Source of the DNA: Bacillota bacterium
GTDB lineage: Bacteria > Bacillota > Sulfobacillia > Sulfobacillales > JAIMBI01
Direction: 5' to 3'
Length of the DNA stretch: 42,036 bases
Assembly: GCA_021846565.1 (NCBI GenBank)
Contig: JAJZWS010000025.1
Location: 1-42,036, forward strand
The position numbers were made by a program, and so were the translations under genes. Shown here in pieces: positions 32,028 to 39,403 of the stretch. Below the pieces are notes generated by a model. It worked only from the letters and a program-made list of their open reading frames with translations. It did not search any database and was not told the origin of the DNA. The number at the start of each line of letters is the position of its first letter. The stretch's first letter is position 1.

Positions 32028-32734
32028 ATCCCAGTCGGGTGGAGGTGGCGTGGGCCAAGATGCCCAAGGCGGCCTTGGGCGAAAGCGGCGACACCATTGA
32101 GCTGGTGGAGCGGCCCTTGGGCGGTCTGTCGCTGATTTTGGCGGACGGACAGGGATCCGGGCCAGCGGCGCGGCGCATTGCGCGTCTGGTGGCCATGAAG
32201 GCCGTCAGCCTGCTGGCGGACGGCAGCCGAGATGGTGCGGTGGCGCGCGCGGTGCAGGACATGCTCTATACGGCCCGCGAGGGGCGGGTCACCGCGACGC
32301 TTGCCATCCTGTCTGCCGACCTGCACACCCAGACCGCCGTCATTGCCCGCAACTCACCGTGTCCGGTGGTGGTGCGCCAGGAGGGCGTGGTGTTTCGCAT
32401 TGAAGGCGGCGCGGAGGTGATTGGCACCTACCGCCGGACGCGGCCCGCCATCACGGAGCTGCCGCTGGGGCCGGATCTGGTGGTGGCCACGTACTCGGAC
32501 GGCATCGTGCATGCAGGGCGGCAGTGGGGGAAGTCGCTGGACTGGGAGGCGCTGGACGAAGAACTCAGGGCGCTGGACGTGGTGCATCTGGGCACCTGGG
32601 TGCAGTCCGTTTTGGACCGGGCGTTGGCGCTGGACCGCGGGAGGCCCGGCGATGACATGAGTGTCATGGCTTTTGGCCTGGTCGAAGATGAGCGCCCGCC
32701 GCTCCGCTGGCTGCGCGCCAGCATCCCGTCATGA
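32024..32734 (+). CDS. SpoIIE-like PP2C-family protein phosphatase
   Basis: A 236-residue metal-dependent Ser/Thr phosphatase domain without sensor regions. ILADGQGSGPAARRIA near 38-53 is the metal-binding D-G-x-G-x-G motif, TATLAILSADL near 90, VATYSDGIVHAG near 153-164 the second acidic motif, and GRPGDDMSVMAFG near 206 the last D-D motif. The length and motif order resemble the catalytic domain of SpoIIE/RsbU. Its GTG overlaps the selB stop and its end overlaps the next gene's ATG by four bases, so selB, this gene and the P-loop gene are translationally coupled. The target phosphoprotein is unknown. Confidence 0.85.
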   Translation: MNPSRVEVAWAKMPKAALGESGDTIELVERPLGGLSLILADGQGSGPAARRIARLVAMKAVSLLADGSRDGAVARAVQDMLYTAREGRVTATLAILSADLHTQTAVIARNSPCPVVVRQEGVVFRIEGGAEVIGTYRRTRPAITELPLGPDLVVATYSDGIVHAGRQWGKSLDWEALDEELRALDVVHLGTWVQSVLDRALALDRGRPGDDMSVMAFGLVEDERPPLRWLRASIPS

Positions 32735-33141
32735 CGGTGGGTGCTCGCGCCGAACCCGCCGTGCGGCCCGCCGACAACGCACTCGTGGTGGTGGGGCCGT
32801 GCGCGGCCGGGAAAACCACCCTCGTGCAGCGCTTGGTGGATGCGGGCGTTCCCGCCCGGGTGATTGCGCAGGAGCACTCGGTCGTGCCGACCTTGTTTCT
32901 CCGATATCCCGGGGCCGGATTGATTTATCTGACCGCGGACTGGACGGTCCTGCGGCGCCGCCGGCCCAGATCGGGCGGGCGCGCGCAGTATGCCGAAGAG
33001 ATGCGGGTGCTGCAAGCGGCGAGGGCCGCCGCCGCTCTGGTGGTGCACACCGACAGTCGGACGCCGGAGGCGGTGGCGGCCCTGGTGCTGGCTTGGTGGC
33101 AGCCCCACGGACTGGCTGCAGCGGCACATCCTCGGGTTTGA
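32731..33141 (+). CDS. Small P-loop NTPase/kinase-like protein
   Basis: A 136-residue protein with a Walker A loop GPCAAGKTT near 22-30, a possible Walker B strand LIYLTAD near 64, an Arg-rich lid segment (LRRRRPRSGG) and a final helix. This is the layout of small nucleotide or metabolite kinases, but I cannot name the family. Overlap of four bases with the phosphatase gene suggests the two work or are at least made together; a paired kinase-like and phosphatase module is a possible reading. Confidence 0.7.
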   Translation: MTVGARAEPAVRPADNALVVVGPCAAGKTTLVQRLVDAGVPARVIAQEHSVVPTLFLRYPGAGLIYLTADWTVLRRRRPRSGGRAQYAEEMRVLQAARAAAALVVHTDSRTPEAVAALVLAWWQPHGLAAAAHPRV

Positions 33142-33168
33142 CGCTCCAGGCATCCCTCAGGATATAAT
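33138..33168 (+). promoter_or_regulatory. Promoter of secD-secF
   Basis: TTGACG at 33138-33143 overlaps the stop of the P-loop gene, and a perfect TATAAT lies at 33163-33168 after a 19-bp spacer. Transcription should begin about 33174-33176, at or next to the ATG at 33175. Confidence 0.7.
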
Positions 33169-33195
33169 GGGACGATGATTGCGGGGGGGCTTGCC

Positions 33196-34425
33196 ATGCG
33201 GCGCGCGGGCTTTTGGTTAATTGCGCTGGTCGTGCTCATCGGAGCGGCCGGCTATTATTTTGGTGCCGTGAAGCCCGTGACCAACCAGCTCCACTTTGGC
33301 TTGGACTTTGTGGGCGGCGTGAGCGCGGAGTTTCAGGCGGAGCCGACGCCGGGGGCGCCCATCAATTCCACGAGCATGCAGCGGACCCTCACGATTATGC
33401 GGCTCAGAACCAATCAACTGGGCGTGAGCGATCCCGTGTTGCAGCAGGTGGGGACGAACCGGATCCAGGCGCAGTTGCCGGGGGTGAAGAACCAGGAGCA
33501 GGCGCTGAAGTATCTGGGTGAGACCGCGCTTTTGCAGATTAAGACGCCGCACGGCCATCACGTGTTGCTGAGCGGGAGCGAACTGACCTCAGCCCAAGCC
33601 GCGACCATTGGCTCGTCCTCCACGAATCCGAGCGGCATCGTCATCAACCTGACGTTCAATGCCCAGGGGACCAAAGCGTTTGCGGCGGCCAGCGCCAAGT
33701 ATCTTCACCAGCCGCTGCCGATTTACTTGAACAACAAGCTGATTGAGGCTCCGACCATTCAGTCGGTGATTCCCAATGGACAGGCCCAGTTGTCGGGAGG
33801 CTTCGCCAACCTGCAGGCGGCACAGCGCACCGCCAACCTCCTGATGTCGGGGGCGCTGCCCGTGCGACTGAATGTGTTGGATGTGCGGACCGTGAGTGCG
33901 ACCCTGGGCCAAAAATCCATCCAGGACAGCAAGATTGCTGGGGCGCTGGCGCTGGCCCTCATCGGGATCTTTCTCATCATCTGGTACCGGCTGGCGGGTC
34001 TCTTAGCCGACATTGCGCTGGGCGTCTATATGTTCCTGCTGGTTGGAGCGCTGGCGCTGTTGGGAGCCACGCTTACGCTGCCCGGTGTGGCGGGCATGAT
34101 TTTGTCGGCGGGCATGGCGGTGGACGCCAACGTCATCATCTTCTCGCGCGTGCGCGAAGAAATCGTCGGGGGAAAAACCCCGCGTGCGGCGGTGGAAGTG
34201 GGCATGCGGCATGCGTTTCGCGCCATCATCGACTCGCACTCCACGACCTTCTTGGCAGGCGCGATTCTGTTCTTCTTGGGATCCGGTGAGGTTAAAGGGT
34301 TTGCCATCACGCTGATGGTGGGCAATGTCATCTCGCTGTTCACGGCGGTCTTCTTGACGCGGAGCTTTATCCGGTTGGCGGCCGACGCGGGCTGGGCTAA
34401 GGTTCGCGCCGTGTTCGTGGGTTAG
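33196..34425 (+). CDS. secD: Protein translocase subunit SecD
   Basis: A 409-residue membrane protein that, with SecF, uses the proton gradient to pull secreted proteins through SecYEG. An N-terminal helix is followed by GLDFVGG (the GLDxxGG block), an extracytoplasmic domain (about 50-240) with the P1 head, and five more helices with GVAGMILSAGMAVDANVIIFSRVREE near 300-325 and SHSTTFLAG. The ATG at 33196 is six bases after a run of seven G. The in-frame ATG at 33175 sits where the mRNA should begin, so a leaderless form seven residues longer is possible. It is followed by secF after 22 bp. Confidence 0.93.
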   Translation: MRRAGFWLIALVVLIGAAGYYFGAVKPVTNQLHFGLDFVGGVSAEFQAEPTPGAPINSTSMQRTLTIMRLRTNQLGVSDPVLQQVGTNRIQAQLPGVKNQEQALKYLGETALLQIKTPHGHHVLLSGSELTSAQAATIGSSSTNPSGIVINLTFNAQGTKAFAAASAKYLHQPLPIYLNNKLIEAPTIQSVIPNGQAQLSGGFANLQAAQRTANLLMSGALPVRLNVLDVRTVSATLGQKSIQDSKIAGALALALIGIFLIIWYRLAGLLADIALGVYMFLLVGALALLGATLTLPGVAGMILSAGMAVDANVIIFSRVREEIVGGKTPRAAVEVGMRHAFRAIIDSHSTTFLAGAILFFLGSGEVKGFAITLMVGNVISLFTAVFLTRSFIRLAADAGWAKVRAVFVG

Positions 34426-34447
34426 AGCGAGGGAAGGAGGAGACGCC

Positions 34448-35344
34448 ATGCCCTTTCATTTTCAGTTTGTCAAGCACTGGCGCACCTGGTTTGCCCTGTC
34501 CGCCATCCTGATGCTGGTGGCCCTGTTTGGCATCTTTGTGCGCGGCCTGAACTATGGGATTGACTTCACTGGCGGCACGCAGATGGACCTGCGCTTCAAC
34601 CACGCCGTCAGCTCGACCCAGTTGCAGGGCCCTCTCGGCCAGTACCATCTCAGTGGCAACAGCACCGTCGTGTTTGTTGGCTCGGGGCACCGGGAGGTGC
34701 TCATCACCACGCCCACGATTTCTGAGCAGGCGCGCGCTGGCCTGCTGGCGGCGTTCAAGACCCACGTGGGCACGTTTTCCGCCATCGGCACCAGTCGGGT
34801 GTCGTCCATCATTGGCCAGCAGACCGAGCAGACCGCACTTCTGGCCGTCCTCATCGCTATCGCCGGCATTATTCTGTACATCGCGATTCGTTTTGAATTT
34901 CGCTTCGCGATGGCAGCGATTATTTCCCTGGTCCATACGGTCGTGATTGCGGTGGGGATCGTGGCCATCATCCACATCAGCCTAACGCAGTACTTTGTTA
35001 TGGCCGTGCTTACCGTGTTTGGCTATGCCATAAGTGATACGATTATCATATTTGACCGCATCCGGGAGAATTTGCGCAAGCAGAAACGTGGCGAGGCGCT
35101 GGATGAGCTGGTCAATAAAAGCCTGAACCAGGTGTTGGTGCGGTCGATCAACACGTCCAGCACCGTGATGTTCGCTCTGCTGGCCATTCTGGTGTTTGGC
35201 GGGTCCACCATTCGCGACTTTGCGCTGACCATGCTGCTGGGGGTGCTGTTCGGGACGTACTCGTCGATTTTTATCGCGAGCCCCATCTGGCTCTTGTGGC
35301 GCAACAAGACCGTGCCGACCCCGCGGAAGAGTCGCGCGGCCTAG
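34448..35344 (+). CDS. secF: Protein translocase subunit SecF
   Basis: The 298-residue partner of SecD. One N-terminal helix (about 12-31), GIDFTGGTQMDL near 38-49, a small extracytoplasmic domain, then five helices with AVLTVFGYAISDTIIIFDRIREN near 183-205 and SINTSSTVM near 231, the conserved proton-path segment. GGAGGAG precedes the ATG. It shares the secD promoter. Confidence 0.94.
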   Translation: MPFHFQFVKHWRTWFALSAILMLVALFGIFVRGLNYGIDFTGGTQMDLRFNHAVSSTQLQGPLGQYHLSGNSTVVFVGSGHREVLITTPTISEQARAGLLAAFKTHVGTFSAIGTSRVSSIIGQQTEQTALLAVLIAIAGIILYIAIRFEFRFAMAAIISLVHTVVIAVGIVAIIHISLTQYFVMAVLTVFGYAISDTIIIFDRIRENLRKQKRGEALDELVNKSLNQVLVRSINTSSTVMFALLAILVFGGSTIRDFALTMLLGVLFGTYSSIFIASPIWLLWRNKTVPTPRKSRAA

Positions 35345-35393
35345 GGCCGGGGATCGGCTGCCGCGCCGTGGCACAAGGGGGAGGGTGGGTGAT

Positions 35394-35867
35394 GTGACGC
35401 CCGCGATGATCCGGCCCGCGATCCCAGGGGACGCCATCGGGATTTGTCGCGTCCACCAACGGGCGGTCCGCCTGCTCTGTCGCGGAGACTACACCGCTCC
35501 GCAGATTGAAGCGTGGGTGGGACCGAGGCGTCCCGAGGACTATATCGCCGCCCTCGTGGATGGGGAACGCTTGTGGGTGGCGAGTGCCGCCGGCAGGGTC
35601 GTGGGTTTTGCCGGAGTCAAAGGGCATGAGCTCACGGCCTGTTATGTGGATCCAGACCAGGGACGCCGGGGCATTGGCCAGCGCCTGCTGCGGGCAGTCG
35701 AGTCGGTTGCCCTGACAGAAGGGGCCGCCTGCCTCGTCGTGATGTCGTCGCTCACCGCATTAGCGTTCTATCACCGCGCGGGCTATGGGGCGGACCAGCC
35801 CCGGACCCATCGGCTGCGTTCCGGCATGACCATTCCGTGCGTCCGCCTGGCGAAGCGACTGGTGTAA
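35394..35867 (+). CDS. GNAT-family N-acetyltransferase
   Basis: About 157 residues with the acetyl-CoA motif VDPDQGRRGIGQRLL near 87-101 and the C-terminal AFYHRAGY strand-helix near 128, both standard GNAT elements. The first part (IRPAIPGDAIGICRVH) is the usual beginning. GTG 35394 stands about nine bases after GGGAGG; GTG 35385 is too close and ATG 35406 too far. The substrate is unknown. It follows secF after 50 bp on the same strand. Confidence 0.85.
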   Translation: MTPAMIRPAIPGDAIGICRVHQRAVRLLCRGDYTAPQIEAWVGPRRPEDYIAALVDGERLWVASAAGRVVGFAGVKGHELTACYVDPDQGRRGIGQRLLRAVESVALTEGAACLVVMSSLTALAFYHRAGYGADQPRTHRLRSGMTIPCVRLAKRLV

Positions 35868-36075
35868 CCCGCGGACGCCCGTCGCGTGTGAGGCCGCGCG
35901 CTGGCATCGTGCCGCGTGAAGCCGCCACAGCGCCCGGAGGGCGCATGCGAAGCGTCTTTCTGGGTAAGTTGGGGAAGAGTGGGGCAGGACCGTGGATGGG
36001 ACGAGCGCGTGCGCCCCACTTAGGCGGGCAGCCTGAGGAGAGGGTTGGCGTGGAGGTCCGAGGGGGGACGGGGTG

Positions 36076-36489
36076 ATGCCGTGTCCTCTGTATGAAGCCG
36101 CCGCCGGGGTGGTCGTGGCGCTGGCGCTGATCGTGGAGGCGCCCTGGCTGGTGGCGTTCGCCGCACTGTCGGTCGTGGCCGGCCCGATCGGGTGGGCCGC
36201 GGCTGCGGTCGGCGGCCTGGCCGTGGCAGGGGAGGTGTTGGCGAGCCGCGCCTTGCCAGGTCCCCGCGAGCGCGCGGCGCTGGCCCGGGTGCGGACGGCG
36301 CTGTGGGGACTGGCCGCGATGAGCGTGGCGTTTGGCACGACGGTGGGGGCGGGCACCTGGTGGCTCGGGCCGGGGCATGCCGTGCAGGCCGATCGCGCGT
36401 GGGCCCTGCGTGCGGTCAAGCGACGGGCGCTGGTCCGCGTGGGGCGCGTGGCCGTCGGGGTGGCGCTGGTGTACCTGCCGCGCCGCTAA
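36076..36489 (+). CDS. Hydrophobic membrane protein, unknown function
   Basis: A 137-residue protein with two long hydrophobic segments near the start (about 7-33 and 34-55), a charged Arg/Glu loop (about 58-72), and further hydrophobic helices (about 75-98 and 123-134), so about four membrane passes. I recognise no family. GTG 36073 and ATG 36076 both follow a GGGGGGACGG run; the ATG is preferred. The 208-bp gap before it contains only a doubtful 43-codon frame. It runs ahead of recJ with 52 bp between. Confidence 0.6.
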   Translation: MPCPLYEAAAGVVVALALIVEAPWLVAFAALSVVAGPIGWAAAAVGGLAVAGEVLASRALPGPRERAALARVRTALWGLAAMSVAFGTTVGAGTWWLGPGHAVQADRAWALRAVKRRALVRVGRVAVGVALVYLPRR

Positions 36490-36541
36490 GCCCGGCAGGG
36501 TGTTCTGTTCCCGTGATAGACTCACTCCGGGGGGGCGCACG

Positions 36542-38857
36542 ATGTCAAGCCAACAGGACCGCGCGCGAGAGGCGGCGGAGACGGCAGCCTGGGAGGCACT
36601 CGGGCGCGAACTGTCGGTGCCGACGCTGTGGGCCCGCATCCTGTGGCAGCGCGGCATCAGGGACGCCCAAACCTTTCGTAACGTGATTGGCAAACCCGCG
36701 GCTCTGGGGGATCCGGGGGCCTTGCCGGACCTGCCGGCGGCGGCCGATCTCCTGCGCCGCGCGATCCGGGATGGCGAGCGAATCCGGGTCCATGGCGACT
36801 ACGACGCGGATGGGGTCACCGCCACGGCCATTATGGTGCGGGCGCTCTATCGGCTGGCCCCCGGCGCCGCCGTGGATTGGCACGTGCCGTCTCGGTTCGA
36901 TGAAGGCTACGGCGTGTCGCTGGACGCCGTTTGGCGCGCGCACCAGGCGGGTGTCCGCGTCATGCTGACCGTGGACTGCGGCACGAGCGCGCCAGACGCG
37001 GCCCAGCTCGCGGACAGCCTCGGGCTGACGTTTCTCGTGACGGACCACCACCGACTGCCGGCAGCCCTGCCGGTGGTGCCCGCGCTGGTGAATCCCGAGC
37101 GCATGGCCGTGCCCCAGATTCTATCCGGGGCGGGCGTGGCGCTGCAGCTGGCCCGCTATCTCCTGGGGGACGAGGCGCCGCCCGCGCTGTGGGGCCTCGC
37201 GGCCGTGGGCACGGTGGCCGACGTGGTTGCTCTCGTGCGCGACAGCCGGGCCGTCGCGCAGCGCGGACTTGAGGCGCTGGCGGCTGGCGCGGTGCCGGGG
37301 GTGGCGGCGCTCCTGGACGTGGGCCGCCGCGACGTGCGCACCGTGACGGCGCGGGACGTGGCCTTTTCGGTCGGACCGCGCCTCAATGCCGCGGGGCGCA
37401 TGGGAGAGCCCGCGCCTGCGGTGGAACTGTGCCTAGCGGACGACGCGGCGGCGGCCCAAAGCCTGGCCACGCGCCTCGAGGAGCTGAATCAGGAGCGGCG
37501 CCGGGTGGAGGTGGCCGTTCGGACGGCCGCCGTGGCCGAGGTGGACCAGCGGCGGCAACTGCCCGCGTTTTTGGTCGTCAGTGGCCCGTGGCACGAGGGG
37601 GTCATTGGCATTGTCGCGGCGCGCCTGGCGGAGCGATACCGGCGGCCGGCGGCGGTGATCGCGCTGCGCGACGGCGCGGGCAAAGGGTCCGCCCGCTCTG
37701 GCGGGTCAGGCGACCTGGCCGGCGCGCTGGCAGGAGCGGCGCATCACTTCACCAAATGGGGGGGCCACCGTGGGGCCGCCGGATTCAGCCTGGCGCCTGG
37801 AGGGCTGACGGGGCTGGAGGACGAGCTGGCCGCTCTTTGGCGCGACCGGTGGGGCACCGGCTCGGTGCCAGCGCCGACGGTGGACGCGGACGTGGCGGTG
37901 TCGGACCTAACACCGGAACTGGCCCGTTTTCTCGCGCAGCTGGAGCCGTTCGGGCATGGATTTGAGGCTCCCCGATTCCGGGTGGCCGGCCTCGTGGTCG
38001 AGAGCACCCCTATGGGATCCGGAGGCCAGCATCTGCGCCTGAAGCTGGCCGGCGAGCGCGTGGGTTCGGTGGCGTTTGGCCTAGGTGCGCATGCCGCGGA
38101 TTTGCCGGGACGCTGGCTGGTGGGGCGGGCGGGTTTGTCGCTTGGACAGTTTCGTGGGCGTGAACAAGTACAGATTCGCTGGGAAGCGTTTGCCGAGCCC
38201 CCCGGCCCCCTGGGGTCCTTGGACGGCCACCGGTGGGAGCGCGGACGGCCGCCCGACAGCGAGCGCGTGCTGGTGTTAGTGGGCAATGCTGGTGAGCGGG
38301 CGCGTCTGGCCCCGTCACTGCCGGAGCACTGGCACGTGTGCAGCTGGTGGCGGCCCGACCCGAGCCTGGAGGGATTCCCGACCTGCACCGCGCTTTGGAT
38401 TCATGACGCGCCGCCGCATGTGGCGGCCCTGCGTTCGGCCGTGGGTCAACTAGTGGCGGACGGCGTCGTATACTGGGAGGAGCGTGCCCTGTCGGGATCT
38501 GGTGTGCTGGCCAAGTGGGCGCGTCTCGTGCCCGACCGGGACCGGCTCTTGGCCCTGTGGAAGGGCCGTCGCGCCGCCCGGCGCGGACTGGTCCCCGGCG
38601 GCGCGGTGCTTCAGGACTTGGGGCTCGACGGCGGAGAAATGCCGCTGGGGCGGCGCGACCTGGAGGACAGCGGCCGCTGGGTGGCGGCATGCCATGAACA
38701 CGAACGGGCACGGCGGGACTGGCTTTTGGGCGGGCCCCTCATATGGCGAGAACACATGAAAGGGGCCACAACGGGCGGTGGAACGCGTGGAGAGGCCGAG
38801 TGGGCCGCCGGTCCGCGGGCCGGGAGGCTGGCGGACGCGGGTCCGGGAGATTCCTGA
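36542..38857 (+). CDS. recJ: Single-stranded-DNA-specific exonuclease RecJ
   Basis: A 771-residue DHH-family nuclease that degrades single strands 5' to 3' in repair and recombination. HGDYDADGVTATA near 83-95 (motif I), VDCGT near 144, VTDHHRLP near 165 (the DHH motif III), GTVADVV near 221, and the DHHA1 part with HEGVIGIVAARL near 357 and GGHRGAAGFSL near 406 are intact. An OB-like domain follows (to about 560), then some 200 residues of the C-terminal region seen in Gram-positive RecJ. The ATG is preceded by a G run. Its last 80 bases overlap apt in another frame. Confidence 0.93.
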   Translation: MSSQQDRAREAAETAAWEALGRELSVPTLWARILWQRGIRDAQTFRNVIGKPAALGDPGALPDLPAAADLLRRAIRDGERIRVHGDYDADGVTATAIMVRALYRLAPGAAVDWHVPSRFDEGYGVSLDAVWRAHQAGVRVMLTVDCGTSAPDAAQLADSLGLTFLVTDHHRLPAALPVVPALVNPERMAVPQILSGAGVALQLARYLLGDEAPPALWGLAAVGTVADVVALVRDSRAVAQRGLEALAAGAVPGVAALLDVGRRDVRTVTARDVAFSVGPRLNAAGRMGEPAPAVELCLADDAAAAQSLATRLEELNQERRRVEVAVRTAAVAEVDQRRQLPAFLVVSGPWHEGVIGIVAARLAERYRRPAAVIALRDGAGKGSARSGGSGDLAGALAGAAHHFTKWGGHRGAAGFSLAPGGLTGLEDELAALWRDRWGTGSVPAPTVDADVAVSDLTPELARFLAQLEPFGHGFEAPRFRVAGLVVESTPMGSGGQHLRLKLAGERVGSVAFGLGAHAADLPGRWLVGRAGLSLGQFRGREQVQIRWEAFAEPPGPLGSLDGHRWERGRPPDSERVLVLVGNAGERARLAPSLPEHWHVCSWWRPDPSLEGFPTCTALWIHDAPPHVAALRSAVGQLVADGVVYWEERALSGSGVLAKWARLVPDRDRLLALWKGRRAARRGLVPGGAVLQDLGLDGGEMPLGRRDLEDSGRWVAACHEHERARRDWLLGGPLIWREHMKGATTGGGTRGEAEWAAGPRAGRLADAGPGDS

Positions 38858-39335
38858 CTTCCCGGCACCGGGAGTCCTGTTTCGCGACATTCTGCCGGTG
38901 CTGGCCGATCCGACGGCCTATCGGCAGTTGCTGGACGAACTGGCCACAGCAGCAGCACCCTTCGAGGCAGCGCTCATCATGGCACCGGAGGCGCGCGGCT
39001 TCCTGTTGGCAGCGCCGCTGGCCCAGCGGTTGGGGGCTGGCCTTATTCTCGCCCGCAAGGGGGGCAAGTTGCCGCCGCCGGTGTACGGCGAAGACTATGC
39101 CTTGGAGTACGGGATCGCGCGGTTGGAAGTGGAGCCGGAAGCCTCCGCGGTTGGCCGCCGGGTGCTGGTCGTGGATGATGTGCTCGCCACAGGAGGGACC
39201 GTGGCCGCCGTTGCCCGCCTGGTCGAACGTTTGGGTGCGCAGGTGGCGGGATACCTGTTTGTCATGGAGCTCGCGGCGCTTTCGGGTCGGTTGCAGTTGG
39301 GCGGCCGGCCGACGGCGGCGCTCTGGACCGTTTAG
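38778..39335 (+). CDS. apt: Adenine phosphoribosyltransferase
   Basis: Converts adenine and PRPP to AMP (salvage). The conserved blocks are IPDFPAPGVLFRDI near 25-38, APEARGFLLAAPLA near 69-82, RKGGKLPPPVYGEDYALEYG near 93-112 (split as RKGGKLPP and YALEYG) and the PRPP-binding VLVVDDVLATGGT near 128-140. The GTG start at 38778 gives 185 residues and overlaps the recJ end by 80 bases; a second GTG at 38787 is possible. The recJ-apt-rel order is common in Bacillota. Confidence 0.93.
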   Translation: MERVERPSGPPVRGPGGWRTRVREIPDFPAPGVLFRDILPVLADPTAYRQLLDELATAAAPFEAALIMAPEARGFLLAAPLAQRLGAGLILARKGGKLPPPVYGEDYALEYGIARLEVEPEASAVGRRVLVVDDVLATGGTVAAVARLVERLGAQVAGYLFVMELAALSGRLQLGGRPTAALWTV

Positions 39336-39403
39336 CGCCCACTGGGCGGTGGCCCGGGACGGGACATAAAACAATTGCGGCGAAAGCCGAAAGGAGGACG
39401 CCG

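Noticed and set aside
35945-36076. A 43-codon frame with GGAGGG before its ATG
   Set aside because: Composition is featureless and the ribosome site is very close to the ATG; not enough to call a gene.
38300-38857. Extra C-terminal region of RecJ as a novel fusion
   Set aside because: Gram-positive RecJ proteins of about 780 residues already have such a C-terminal part, so the length is normal.
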